Source: Planomicrobium sp. CPCC 101079 (GTDB lineage Bacteria > Bacillota > Bacilli > Bacillales_A > Planococcaceae). From it: a DNA stretch of 64,000 nt. Below are positions 26,760 through 35,677 of this stretch, in pieces. The notes under the pieces are model-generated. The model ran no database searches, was not told where the DNA came from, and was given only the letters and a program-made list of their open reading frames with translations. Position 1 is the first letter of the stretch; each line of letters opens with the position of its first letter. Position numbers and translations under genes: made by a program. The stretch covers positions 432,487-496,486 of the forward strand of contig NZ_VOHC01000011.1 in the NCBI RefSeq assembly GCF_007859275.1, given 5' to 3'.

Positions 26760-26872
26760 CCTGCATTCCGCCTTCCTAAATTCCATAGAATCGCTTGCAT
26801 TAAAAATTCATTGCAGTTCTAAGCAAAAGTTAAGCTTAGCTTGCATCGCCTTAACGATTAAACGCTTGGACG

Positions 26873-27496
26873 TTACGAAGGCCAAGTGACAGCTTCTTTT
26901 TCATAGCTGAATTTATGATTTGGCTGGATTTTTGAAAGATGTTCTATTTGGTTGATGCCTTTAACCTGCCAGCCGCGCTCACCGTAATGGATATGGCTGA
27001 TGCAGCCATTTTCCAGCGATGTATAACCCGCTTTTTCTTCTAATGAAAAGGCAGATAAAATTGCATCGATCACAGCGCCGTGTGCTACCAGCAGCACATG
27101 GCTTTCCGAAAATTGCTGTTCAATTTTTTGAATACCGGACATCAAGCGCTGTTTGAACACATTCATCGGTTCTTGATTCGGATATTTTTTGTCCGGGAAA
27201 ATAGCTCGCCGGTCGTGAAGCGTCATCCCTTCTGCATCGCCGAAATGCCGTTCCATGAACTCTTCCATTACAATCAACGGCACGTCCAGTTTGCCGTTGA
27301 TAATTTCTGCTGTGTTTTTCGCACGTTGCAACGGGCTCGTAATGACAAAATCCCATGAAGCCTCTTTTAAATGCTCACCGCATGCCTTAGCCTGCATAAT
27401 GCCGTTGGCGTTCAACGGAATATCCATGCTCCCCTGAAGTCTCCCTTGTGTGTTCCAGTCCGTCTCACCGTGTCTTACTAAGCAGATTTTAGTAAT
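26873..27496 (-). CDS. Histidine phosphatase (phosphoglycerate-mutase-like), probable ATT start
   Basis: 207 residues if read from ATT at 27496-27494. The first in-frame ATG (27427) would remove the catalytic motif. Read from ATT, the protein begins ITKICLVRHGETDWN with the phospho-acceptor His9, followed by SPLQRAKNTA, the acid FMERHFGDAEG, and the second His139 in LLVAHGAV. AAGGAG lies 9 nt before the ATT, and an in-frame TGA closes the frame 6 nt further upstream, so no ATG, GTG or TTG can supply the catalytic N-terminus. ATT starts are rare but known (infC). A base error hiding a normal start is the alternative. Confidence 0.8.
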   Translation of the reverse strand: MTKICLVRHGETDWNTQGRLQGSMDIPLNANGIMQAKACGEHLKEASWDFVITSPLQRAKNTAEIINGKLDVPLIVMEEFMERHFGDAEGMTLHDRRAIFPDKKYPNQEPMNVFKQRLMSGIQKIEQQFSESHVLLVAHGAVIDAILSAFSLEEKAGYTSLENGCISHIHYGERGWQVKGINQIEHLSKIQPNHKFSYEKEAVTWPS

Positions 27497-27984
27497 GGTA
27501 ATTCACTCCTTTTTACAATTTAAGGCAGCTGGATGGCCCGAAAACGGCTTTTCTACAGCGCCTTTTAAAAATTATTTCTACTATTCTAACACATATGAAT
27601 GAATATTCTAAAAAAAACACCTTACTTTTCAATACTTTTTTCAATATTGAAATTTTGCGGCTATTTTATCGATAAATCATTCTCTCCTTCTGATAGAAAC
27701 CGCATAAAAAATCGAAATGCCAAGTCAAAAGTGCCAGTTATAGGGAATAATCGATACGATGGACTTCCTTAAAAACAAGACGACGGAAAAAAATGTAAAA
27801 CCTTTACGCTCAACACAACAACGAATGCCAGGATAGAGCAACTCAAGAAGTCATAGCCGGAAAAGACAACTTCTTCTCAGGATAGCTTTAAACAACCAAG
27901 CCGAAAGCGTCTGGCTGTTTTGTATTCCGGAAGCAAACAAAATACGGTACAATTGAGGAATGCCGAATTTTTAAGGAGACTTCC
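27497..27984. other. Gene-free stretch
   Basis: About 490 nt between the phosphatase (-) and a small membrane protein (+), AT-rich near 27580-27720. It must hold both divergent promoters. I find no open frame with a binding site and no strong hairpin. Confidence 0.5.
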
Positions 27985-28167
27985 ATGAAAACTGCAACTG
28001 TCCTGTTGCTTCTGCTCGTCGTAATGCATGCCATTACTGTACTTAATATTTTGCTGTTTAGCGGCAAGTTGAATGACCTGGTGTTTTTCTTCAATTCCGC
28101 CCTGTGTTTCAGTGCCGTCGCGTATTATGTTTGGAAAGCAGATATGAGCAAGAAGAAAAAAGCATAA
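27985..28167 (+). CDS. Small two-helix membrane protein
   Basis: 60 residues. Two hydrophobic segments (about 5-25 and 30-48) are followed by the basic tail KADMSKKKKA, which should lie inside the cell. AAGGAG lies 9 nt before ATG 27985. A strong terminator follows at once. Family not recognised. Confidence 0.7.
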   Translation: MKTATVLLLLLVVMHAITVLNILLFSGKLNDLVFFFNSALCFSAVAYYVWKADMSKKKKA

Positions 28168-28174
28168 TCCATTC

Positions 28175-28225
28175 AAAAAAACCGCTGCTAGAAATTGAAC
28201 TGTTCTAGCAGCGGTTTTAATTTTT
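28175..28225. terminator. Bidirectional terminator
   Basis: AAAACCGCTGCTAGAA (28178-28193) pairs with TTCTAGCAGCGGTTTT (28203-28218), with A and T tracts on the two sides. It serves the small membrane protein and fruA. Confidence 0.93.
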
Positions 28226-28226
28226 A

Positions 28227-30149
28227 TTAAGCTGGCACTGCAATTTTCTTTTTCAAGACTCCTGCAACAATCGCCGTAACGATTGCACCTGCAATAATTG
28301 CCAACGCGTACATTAACACACTCATGATGCCGCCGTCGACAAGTCCCATTACAAAGATGCCGCCATGTGGAGCCCGTAAGCTGATGTTGAACAGCATAAC
28401 CAATGCACCGGTAGTCGCTGCCCCGGCTACAGAAGCCGGGATGACGCGTGCCGGATCGGCTGCAGCAAACGGAATGACCCCTTCTGTGATAAAGCATGCG
28501 CCAAGCACGTAGGCTGTTTTTCCAGCTTCACGTTCCGGACGTGTGAATTTGTTTTTAAAGAAAGTTGTCGCAAGGGCCATGCCAAGCGGCGGAACCATAC
28601 CTGCCGCCATGACTGTAGCCATAAAGTTGAAATTCTGTGCATCGAGCATGGCAATTCCGAACGTGTACGCCGCTTTGTTGATCGGGCCGCCCATGTCAAT
28701 TGCCATCATACCGCCGAGCAATAACCCGACGAGTACTAAATTAGTGCCGCCCAAGCTTTCAAGGAAAGCGGAAATGGCAGTGTAGATTTTTGTCAGCTGC
28801 GGATTCACAAGCATCATGATGATGCCCGTTATCGCGATGCTGAATACTGGATAAAACAAAACTGGCTTTAATCCTTCAAGGCTGTTTGGAAGAACAGAGA
28901 ATACTTTTTTAACTAACACAGTTACATAACCGGCAAGGAAACCGGCTATCAGACCGCCAAGGAATCCTGAACCGCCGCTTGCACCTTCAACACCTGTAAC
29001 TGTGATGGCGATCAAACCGCCAATCATACCAGGTGCAAAGCCGGGACGTTCAGCAATACTCATTGCGATAAATGCAGCAAGTACAGGGACCATTAAGAAG
29101 AACGCATTGCCGCCGCCGATTGTATTCAGCATGGCCGCAAATTGATTGTATTCAGGGCTGTCCGGGTTGGACGCGTTAATGCCCCAGAAAAACGAAATTG
29201 CAATCAGGATCCCGCCGCCGACTACGAATGGCAGCATATTCGAAACCCCATTCATCAGATGCTTGTAGAAACCGCCTTTTGTCTCGGTTCCCGCCGCATC
29301 GTCTTTTGAACGATCATGCGTGTAGACTGGTGCGTCCCCGCCAACTGCACGGTTCAGCAAATCGTCTGTTTCGTATATTGCCTTGCCGACTTTCGTCTGG
29401 ATGACCGGCTTGCCGTTAAAGCGCGCCATTTCCACCTTCGTATCAGCCGCAACAATGATGGCGTCGGCATCCGCGATTTCTGCATCGGTAAGCCGGTTTT
29501 TCACGCCGCTTGAGCCGTTTGTTTCCACTTTCAAGGCAATGCCCCGTTCTTTTGCCCGCTCATTGAGTTTTTCAGCCGCCATGTACGTGTGCGCAATGCC
29601 AGTAGGGCAAGCTGTCACAGCAAGAATTTTCTTAGCAGAAGGAGATGCTGCAGGAGCGTCCATCGCTTCCGCCATTTCTTCCTCTCCATCTTCCGCCAAT
29701 TCTTTTTCAGTTACCGCAACCAGGACGTCTTCTTTGGATTTTGCAGCTAACATTCGTGAGCGGAATTTCTCGTCCATCAGAAACGTCGCAAGTCTCGACA
29801 ATGCTTCCAAATGATCGTTGTTTGCACCTTCGCTTGCCGCAATCATGAAGAACAAATGGGATGGCTGTCCGTCAAGAGCGGCGTAATCGATTCCTGTCTG
29901 GGAACGGCCAAACGCAATGGCCGGAGACTTTACTGCGGCAGACTTGGCGTGCGGAATCGCAATGCCATCGCCAATTCCGGTTGTACTTTGTTCTTCGCGG
30001 GCCAAGATATCTTTCGCGAATCTGTTCTTATCCGTTAATTTTCCAGCAAGATCAAGCTGATTGACCAATTCGGCTAAAACGGCTTGTTTAGACGTAGCTT
30101 TCAAGTCTAAAACTATAGTTTCTTCAGTTAATAATTGTGTGATTTTCAT
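28227..30149 (-). CDS. fruA: Fructose PTS transporter, fused EIIABC
   Basis: 640 residues. It imports fructose across the membrane and phosphorylates it to fructose-1-phosphate using phospho-HPr. EIIA spans about 1-145 with phospho-His67 in IAIPHAKS. EIIB spans about 172-270 with phospho-Cys181 in TACPTGIAHT. EIIC spans about 290-640 as a multi-helix membrane domain with GxxGGPxNK-type stretches (MGGPINKAAY). The domain order A-B-C is the usual one in Bacillales. The start overlaps the fruK stop in ATGA, so translation is coupled. It is last gene of fruR-fruK-fruA. Confidence 0.96.
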   Translation of the reverse strand: MKITQLLTEETIVLDLKATSKQAVLAELVNQLDLAGKLTDKNRFAKDILAREEQSTTGIGDGIAIPHAKSAAVKSPAIAFGRSQTGIDYAALDGQPSHLFFMIAASEGANNDHLEALSRLATFLMDEKFRSRMLAAKSKEDVLVAVTEKELAEDGEEEMAEAMDAPAASPSAKKILAVTACPTGIAHTYMAAEKLNERAKERGIALKVETNGSSGVKNRLTDAEIADADAIIVAADTKVEMARFNGKPVIQTKVGKAIYETDDLLNRAVGGDAPVYTHDRSKDDAAGTETKGGFYKHLMNGVSNMLPFVVGGGILIAISFFWGINASNPDSPEYNQFAAMLNTIGGGNAFFLMVPVLAAFIAMSIAERPGFAPGMIGGLIAITVTGVEGASGGSGFLGGLIAGFLAGYVTVLVKKVFSVLPNSLEGLKPVLFYPVFSIAITGIIMMLVNPQLTKIYTAISAFLESLGGTNLVLVGLLLGGMMAIDMGGPINKAAYTFGIAMLDAQNFNFMATVMAAGMVPPLGMALATTFFKNKFTRPEREAGKTAYVLGACFITEGVIPFAAADPARVIPASVAGAATTGALVMLFNISLRAPHGGIFVMGLVDGGIMSVLMYALAIIAGAIVTAIVAGVLKKKIAVPA

Positions 30150-31078
30150 TTTGTCACATCCTGTTCATGAAATGGAGTTAATTTCACTTGGCCGAGCAGC
30201 GCTTCTACATCGGGTTTTTCGCATAAATCCGAACGGAAAGCTGTGGCACTGCCGCTCGCTACACCGTACTTGAATGCTTCGAGCGGATTTTCTTGTTTAG
30301 CATAAGAAGCGATAAACCCGGAAACTAAAGAATCGCCGGCGCCAACCGTATTGACTACTTTTTGTTTAGGTGCTTCAGCTGAAACCGCCAACTCTTTCGT
30401 GACGAGAAGGGCACCTTCTCCGCCCATGGAAACGATGACATTTTCGACACCTTTTTCCACAAGCTTTTTAGCGTAGGAATAAGCATCGCTTTTGTCCGAA
30501 ATGACAATGCCAAAAAGCTCGCCAAGTTCATGCTCGTTTGGCTTGATCAAAAAAGGGTTGAGTCCGATCAGTTCATTTAAAGCAGGGCCAGACGTGTCAA
30601 GCACCAAACGGACACCATTTTTTTGGCATGTTTGGGCAACTTCTTTGAAAAAAGCTGTAGGGATGGAATCAGGCAGCGTGCCGGCAAGGACAAACCAATC
30701 GCCTTTTTCCATTTTTGTTACTTTTTCCATCAGCGCATCCAGCTGACTTGCCGAAATGTTTGGCGCTGGGCCATTCAATTCGGTTTCGTCAGCTGATTTG
30801 ATTTTGACGTTAATGCGGGTAATTTCTTCTATAGAAATAAAATCTGTCGCTACGCCTTCATCTTCTAAAAATTTTGCGATATAATTCCCTGTAAACCCGC
30901 CTGCATAACCAAGCGCGATACTATCGGCACCCAAGCGCTTTAACACGCGGGAGACATTAATTCCCTTTCCGCCGGGATAGTAATACACTTGTTGGGAGCG
31001 GTTCAGTTTCCCTGCCACAAATTCGGGTAAATATGTGGTGTAGTCAATTGAAGGGGCAAATGTACACGTATAAATCAT
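30146..31078 (-). CDS. fruK: 1-phosphofructokinase
   Basis: 310 residues, PfkB sugar-kinase family. It converts the fructose-1-phosphate made by FruA to fructose-1,6-bisphosphate with ATP. Signature 1 is PGGKGINVSRVLKRLG, and signature 2 is NTVGAGDSLVSGF with the catalytic Asp. The start overlaps the fruR stop by one base (TAATG), and GGAG lies just upstream inside fruR. Its position between regulator and transporter is the standard fru operon layout. Confidence 0.96.
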   Translation of the reverse strand: MIYTCTFAPSIDYTTYLPEFVAGKLNRSQQVYYYPGGKGINVSRVLKRLGADSIALGYAGGFTGNYIAKFLEDEGVATDFISIEEITRINVKIKSADETELNGPAPNISASQLDALMEKVTKMEKGDWFVLAGTLPDSIPTAFFKEVAQTCQKNGVRLVLDTSGPALNELIGLNPFLIKPNEHELGELFGIVISDKSDAYSYAKKLVEKGVENVIVSMGGEGALLVTKELAVSAEAPKQKVVNTVGAGDSLVSGFIASYAKQENPLEAFKYGVASGSATAFRSDLCEKPDVEALLGQVKLTPFHEQDVTK

Positions 31079-31827
31079 TAGCTCTCCACCTTTACTGTTG
31101 TCTTTTTTTCCATGACAGCAAGAATGTCTTCCGGCATCTTATCAACCACCATGACCGCGGCAGCCAAATCCATAATTTTCGCAAAGCTGACTTTGTTGTA
31201 TTTGGAATGGTCGGCTAACACATAGGCTTTCCGGGAAAGTGAACTAGCCAGCCGTTTGACAGCTGCCTCTTCAGGGTCAGGTGTGGTATAGCCGAATTCT
31301 TCATGTATGCCATTGACGCCGAGAAAACATCGGTCAAAGCGGTAATTTTGCAGAGATTGTGCAGTTTGTGCACCGACTAGTGCACCTGTCCTTGATTTCA
31401 TCAAGCCGCCAGTCAAGTAAGTGGTGATGCCATGTTCATTCAAGAGGTCAACGTGCGTCAAGCCATTTGTGACAACGGTGATATTTTTGTCTTTCAAAAA
31501 AGGGATCATTTGAAACGTTGTTGTTCCGGCATCAAGAAACACGCTGTCCCCTTCCTGCACAAACGATGCTGCAAATTTAGCCAGCCGAATTTTCTCTTGG
31601 AGGTGTTGAGTCGATTTATCTGAGACGCTTTGTTCCATCAAATTGCGGCCCGGAAGCACAGCACCGCCAAATACCCGTTCGAGCTTCTGCTGGTTTTCGA
31701 GCTCAGTAAGATCCCGGCGAATCGTGGATTCAGAAGCAGCAGTTGCATCGACCACATCCTGGATTTTGATGGTCTGTTTTTCAGCCAGCAAGTTCAGGAT
31801 GAATTCATGCCGTTCATTTGTTAACAT
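31078..31827 (-). CDS. fruR: DeoR-family repressor of the fructose operon
   Basis: 249 residues. The N-terminal DeoR helix-turn-helix reads IQDVVDATAASESTIRRDLTELE (about 22-45). The C-terminal sugar-phosphate-sensor domain contains FLDAGTTTFQMIPFL and ADHSKYNKVSFAK, the ligand-pocket motifs of the family. It presumably represses fruRKA until fructose-1-phosphate or fructose-1,6-bisphosphate rises. First gene of the operon; repeats in front of it look like its operators. Confidence 0.93.
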   Translation of the reverse strand: MLTNERHEFILNLLAEKQTIKIQDVVDATAASESTIRRDLTELENQQKLERVFGGAVLPGRNLMEQSVSDKSTQHLQEKIRLAKFAASFVQEGDSVFLDAGTTTFQMIPFLKDKNITVVTNGLTHVDLLNEHGITTYLTGGLMKSRTGALVGAQTAQSLQNYRFDRCFLGVNGIHEEFGYTTPDPEEAAVKRLASSLSRKAYVLADHSKYNKVSFAKIMDLAAAVMVVDKMPEDILAVMEKKTTVKVES

Positions 31828-31884
31828 CCAAACACCTTCTTTATCGATTCGATAAATCGATAATACTTGAAATCGCTTCCAAAA

Positions 31885-31952
31885 TCAATCAAAAACGTTT
31901 ATATTCATTCAAAAACAATCAAATACTTTTAAAATCATCCAAAAACGTTCAT
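31885..31952. promoter_or_regulatory. Phased FruR-type operator array
   Basis: CAAAAAC recurs at 31890, 31910 and 31940, with a weaker CAAATAC at 31920. Most copies sit in TCAxxCAAAAACxxT contexts. The spacing is in 10-bp steps, so all copies face one side of the helix. The array lies between divergent fruR and ptsH, and could control both. FruR as the binding protein is inferred from position. Confidence 0.6.
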
Positions 31953-32007
31953 ACTGTAAAAGTGGAAGTCAGTCAAAATCACTCATTTTCTTTAGGAGGA
32001 ATCATTC

Positions 32008-32274
32008 ATGGTAGAAAAACAATTTACTATTACAGACCAAGCAGGTATCCACGCTCGCCCAGCATCAGCACTTGTCGGAGCGCTTTCAAAATTCAGCTCG
32101 GATATTACGCTTGAATACAAAGAGATAAAAAGTAAACTTAAAATCAATCCTAGGTGTAATGTCCCTAGGAATTCCTTCAGGCGCTACTGTTACGTGGCAG
32201 CTAATGGAGCGGATGAAGCAGAAGCGATGGCACGCGCAGAGGAAGTTATGACAAGCGAAGGGCTATCAAACTGA
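32008..32274 (+). CDS. ptsH: HPr, PTS phosphocarrier, with two compensating frameshifts
   Basis: 88 residues, the normal length. HPr carries phosphate from enzyme I to sugar-specific EII proteins. The N-terminus is normal, with phospho-His15 in GIHARPAS, and the C-terminus from [11 protein letters not shown] is normal. Residues about 42-62 do not resemble HPr. Removing one A from the A5 run at 32127-32131 and adding one G near 32194 restores [21 protein letters not shown], including regulatory Ser46 at the correct number. The net frame change is zero, so the gene stays open. Base-calling errors are likelier than a real mutant, because HPr is needed for all PTS uptake. AGGAGG precedes ATG 32008. 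Confidence 0.93.
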   Translation: MVEKQFTITDQAGIHARPASALVGALSKFSSDITLEYKEIKSKLKINPRCNVPRNSFRRYCYVAANGADEAEAMARAEEVMTSEGLSN

Positions 32275-33995
32275 TGGCGCAAGCACTTTCCGGAATTGCA
32301 GCGTCAAATGGTGTTGCCATCGCCAAAGCGTATCGCCTAGAAAATCCGGAACTGAATGTAGAGAAAAAGGATATTGCCGATCCACAAGCGGAAGTGACGC
32401 GTTTTGAAGAAGCATTAGCGGAGTCTGTTTCTGAACTTGAAGTGATCAAAGAACGGACAGCCCAGCAGATCAGCGAAAAGGAAGCTGATATTTTTGGTGC
32501 CCATCTTCTTGTGCTAAGCGACCCTGAATTGGTTGGCCCGATTAAAGAACGCATTGCATCTGACAAAGTAAATGCAGAATTTGCGTTGCAGGAAACTGCG
32601 AATATGTTTATTACGATGTTCGAATCGATGGACAACGAGTACATGAAAGAACGTGCAGCGGATATCCGGGACGTGACAAAACGCGTACTTGCCCACCTTT
32701 TGGATGTAACCATCCAAAGCCCGAGCATGATCTCTGAAGAAGTGGTCATCATCGCGGAAGACCTTACCCCGTCTGATACAGTCCAACTAAACCCGCAATA
32801 TGTCAAAGGGTTTATCACTGATATCGGCGGCCGGACTTCCCACTCCGCGATTTTGGCGCGTACTTTAGAAATCCCTGCTGTTGTTGGGGCAAAAACAGCG
32901 ATGGCCACAGTCCAAAATGGGACTGTAGTTATCGTTGACGGACTTGATGGCAATATTATCATCGATCCAGATGCAGCAACTATTTCTGAATACGAACAAA
33001 AACAAGCTGAATATGATCGGCAAAAAGCTGAATGGGCTACGCTTAAAAACGAAGCGACAGTTACGCAAGACGGCCACTCAGTAGAACTTGGCGCAAACAT
33101 CGGGACGCCAAAAGATATTACAGGCGTTCTTGAAAATGGCGGCGAAGCGGTCGGACTTTACCGTACTGAATTCTTGTATATGGGACGCGACCAGTTCCCT
33201 ACAGAAGACGAACAAACCGAAGCTTATGCCGCTGTCCTAAAAGGCATGAACGGCAAGCCGACAGTTGTCCGGACTCTTGACATCGGCGGAGACAAAGAAC
33301 TTTCATACTTGGACTTGCCGAAAGAATTGAATCCGTTCCTAGGGCTTCGTGCTATCCGCCTTTGCCTGGAAATGCCGGATCTTTTCCGCACGCAGTTGCG
33401 CGCATTGCTTCGCGCAAGTGTCCATGGCAACTTGAAAATCATGTTCCCGATGATTGCGACATTAGATGAATTCCGCAAAGCCAAATCACTTCTCTTAGAA
33501 GAAAAAGCGAAATTGCAGGATGAAGGCGTTGCTGTCAGTGATTCTATTGAAGTCGGAATCATGGTCGAAATCCCTTCTACTGCCGTAATGGCTGATGTAT
33601 TCGCTAAAGAAGTCGACTTTTTCTCGATCGGAACAAACGACTTGATTCAATATACAATGGCCGCTGACCGAATGAACGAAAGCGTGTCATACCTTTATCA
33701 GCCATTCAACCCAGCAATTTTGCGCATGGTGAAGATGGTCATTGATGCTTCCCATAAAGAAGGAAAATGGACAGGCATGTGCGGCGAAATGGCCGGCGAT
33801 GAAGTTGCGATTCCGATCCTTCTCGGACTTGGACTTGATGAATTTTCAATGAGCGCGTCTTCTATTCTTAAAGCGCGTGCACAATTGAAGAAGTTATCAA
33901 AAGCAGAAATGGAAAGCCATGTTGAACATATTTTGTCTCTTTCCACTTCCGACGAAGTTGAAGAATTCGTAAGAACTAAATTTATTAACGCATAA
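32274..33995 (+). CDS. ptsI: PTS enzyme I (phosphoenolpyruvate-protein phosphotransferase)
   Basis: 573 residues, full length. It takes phosphate from PEP and passes it to HPr. Phospho-His190 lies in [12 protein letters not shown]. The C-terminal PEP-binding domain has [25 protein letters not shown] and the MCGEMAG active-site Cys stretch. Its ATG overlaps the ptsH stop (TGATG), so they form one operon. A strong terminator follows. Confidence 0.97.
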   Translation: MAQALSGIAASNGVAIAKAYRLENPELNVEKKDIADPQAEVTRFEEALAESVSELEVIKERTAQQISEKEADIFGAHLLVLSDPELVGPIKERIASDKVNAEFALQETANMFITMFESMDNEYMKERAADIRDVTKRVLAHLLDVTIQSPSMISEEVVIIAEDLTPSDTVQLNPQYVKGFITDIGGRTSHSAILARTLEIPAVVGAKTAMATVQNGTVVIVDGLDGNIIIDPDAATISEYEQKQAEYDRQKAEWATLKNEATVTQDGHSVELGANIGTPKDITGVLENGGEAVGLYRTEFLYMGRDQFPTEDEQTEAYAAVLKGMNGKPTVVRTLDIGGDKELSYLDLPKELNPFLGLRAIRLCLEMPDLFRTQLRALLRASVHGNLKIMFPMIATLDEFRKAKSLLLEEKAKLQDEGVAVSDSIEVGIMVEIPSTAVMADVFAKEVDFFSIGTNDLIQYTMAADRMNESVSYLYQPFNPAILRMVKMVIDASHKEGKWTGMCGEMAGDEVAIPILLGLGLDEFSMSASSILKARAQLKKLSKAEMESHVEHILSLSTSDEVEEFVRTKFINA

Positions 33996-34032
33996 AAAAA
34001 ACCGCCGCAGAAAATTCTGCGGCGGTTTTTTT
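33994..34032. terminator. Bidirectional terminator
   Basis: AAAAACCGCCGCAG (33997-34010) pairs with CTGCGGCGGTTTTT (34017-34030). It lies between ptsI (+) and the EamA transporter (-). Confidence 0.93.
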
Positions 34033-34945
34033 AATGTTGGTAACTGGGATTCTCCATTTTTTTCTTCTTTGTTCTGTTTATGCCAAAGATTGTGAAGAAA
34101 TAACAGCCGCTGATGACAATCGCGCTGCCGATGAGCTGGATTTGCGTCATGTGTTCGCCCAGCAGGACAAAAGCCAGCAATGCGGTGAAGACAGGATTAA
34201 AATTCAAAAAAATGCCGGAAGTTGTAGCGCCGATTTTCTGGACGCCGATATTCCAGAGTACAAAACATAAAACCGTTGAAACGACCCCGGTATAAAGGAT
34301 GGCATAAATAAAAGAACTATTGATATTGGTTACTGCAAAAGTCGGCAAGTTAAACGGCAAAAGGACCAATAATCCAAAAACGCCGGAATATAAGGTTGCA
34401 AACATTGCCGAGACATGTGCCATTGCCCATTTGCTGAAGACCGAATAAAGCCCCCACACGGCCACTGCAGCAAGCATATACAAATCTCCGCTATTTACTT
34501 CAAGCGACAGCAAAAGCTCCACATTCCCTTTGGTCAATACGAGCAAAACGCCGAACAAAGAGAAGAACATTGCCAGAAGCTGCAAGGGATTCAGCTTTTC
34601 TTTCAGTAAAATGCCCGAAAATACAGCGATGGACAACATATTGAGTGTCGAGATCAAACCGACGTTGGTCGCTGAAGTATGTTTGAGCGCGAAGAATTGC
34701 AAGATGTTGAAAAGCACTACTCCGGTTATTCCCATTAAGGCAAGCGGCAGCACCGCTTTTTTTGGAGGCAAAATCTTTTTCTCTTTCCACCATACAAGCG
34801 GCACCAGGCAAACCACCGCGATGATCCAGCGTAACGAAGTTAAGGTCATCGGCGAAGCATGTTCCGTCAGCACTTTCCCTATTACAAAATTCCCTGCCCA
34901 TAATAAACTCGTCAATAATAAAATTAAATAATAAAAATAGCGCAT
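34031..34945 (-). CDS. EamA/DMT-superfamily transporter
   Basis: 304 residues, ten membrane helices in two EamA repeats (SLLWAGNFVIGKVLTEHASP at the start; GTxxN-like FLNFNPVFTALLAFVLLGE near the end). I start at ATG 34945 because AGAGG lies 6 nt upstream. It is divergent from an Lrp/AsnC-type regulator 214 bp away, a common arrangement for amino-acid exporters. Amino-acid export under Lrp control is therefore a reasonable inference. Confidence 0.88.
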   Translation of the reverse strand: MRYFYYLILLLTSLLWAGNFVIGKVLTEHASPMTLTSLRWIIAVVCLVPLVWWKEKKILPPKKAVLPLALMGITGVVLFNILQFFALKHTSATNVGLISTLNMLSIAVFSGILLKEKLNPLQLLAMFFSLFGVLLVLTKGNVELLLSLEVNSGDLYMLAAVAVWGLYSVFSKWAMAHVSAMFATLYSGVFGLLVLLPFNLPTFAVTNINSSFIYAILYTGVVSTVLCFVLWNIGVQKIGATTSGIFLNFNPVFTALLAFVLLGEHMTQIQLIGSAIVISGCYFFTIFGINRTKKKKMENPSYQH

Positions 34946-35159
34946 AATCCGCCTCTTTTCCGTTCTGCTTTCAACCTTGAACAGCACTGGCTGTGATAAT
35001 ATTAATTAATAATAACACCGGAAGATGTTTTATGGTTTATTATTAAGCATAACGAACGATTTTCAAAAGAAAATAAAGTAAATATCTTTTTTGCTTAATT
35101 TTCTTTTACAAAAGAATCGGAATAACGATTTTATATGAAAATTATTAAGGAGGAGTTCT

Positions 35160-35630
35160 ATGGAATCTATCACCAGTAAAGTTCTCGACAATCTTGACGT
35201 CCAAATTTTGAACATTTTACAGCACCATGCAGCGTTAAGCAATGCGGAAATTGCAAAGCGCGTCAACCTTTCAGCTCCTGCAGTCCACACCCGAATCAAG
35301 CGTCTAGAAAGTGAAGGCTATATCCAACGTAAAGTAACCATCCTCGATCAGGAAAAGCTTGGATTTGATTTGCTTTGCTTCATCTTCATCAGCACGAATA
35401 TCCACCAGGCAGACGAACTTCAAGTTTTAGAAAGCGCACTAGAAGCGATGCCTGAAGTATTGGAATGCCAATGCTTGACAGGTGAGTACGATTATTTGCT
35501 GAAAGTCGCCAACAAAGACCGGAAAGACCTTCAAGCATTCATTCGCAAGTTAAACAAACTGGGCATTACAAAAATTCAGACGAGCTTGGCTTTAAGAGAA
35601 ATTAAATCCTCCACTGTTTTGCCGATATAA
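35160..35630 (+). CDS. Lrp/AsnC-family transcription regulator
   Basis: 156 residues. The N-terminal winged helix reads LDVQILNILQHHAALSNAEIAKRV with recognition helix SAPAVHTRIKRLESEGYI. The C-terminal RAM/AsnC ligand domain shows ECQCLTGEYDYLLKV and TSLALREIK. AAGGAGG precedes ATG 35160. Its likely targets are itself and the divergent EamA transporter. The intergenic DNA holds AT-rich inverted stretches (TATTAATTAATAAT near 35000-35020) of the kind Lrp proteins prefer. Confidence 0.93.
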   Translation: MESITSKVLDNLDVQILNILQHHAALSNAEIAKRVNLSAPAVHTRIKRLESEGYIQRKVTILDQEKLGFDLLCFIFISTNIHQADELQVLESALEAMPEVLECQCLTGEYDYLLKVANKDRKDLQAFIRKLNKLGITKIQTSLALREIKSSTVLPI

Positions 35631-35635
35631 AAAGC

Positions 35636-35671
35636 AAAAAGGCCTGTCTCTGTAAAGAGGCAGGCCTTTTT
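35636..35671. terminator. Bidirectional terminator
   Basis: AAAAAGGCCTGTCTCT (35636-35651) pairs with AGAGGCAGGCCTTTTT (35656-35671). It is shared by the Lrp gene (+) and the OsmC-like gene (-). Confidence 0.93.
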
Positions 35672-35677
35672 AACAAA

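Noticed and set aside
32008..32274. Programmed frameshifting in ptsH
   Set aside because: It would need two opposite shifts within 65 nt, with no slippery site or stimulatory structure at the second.
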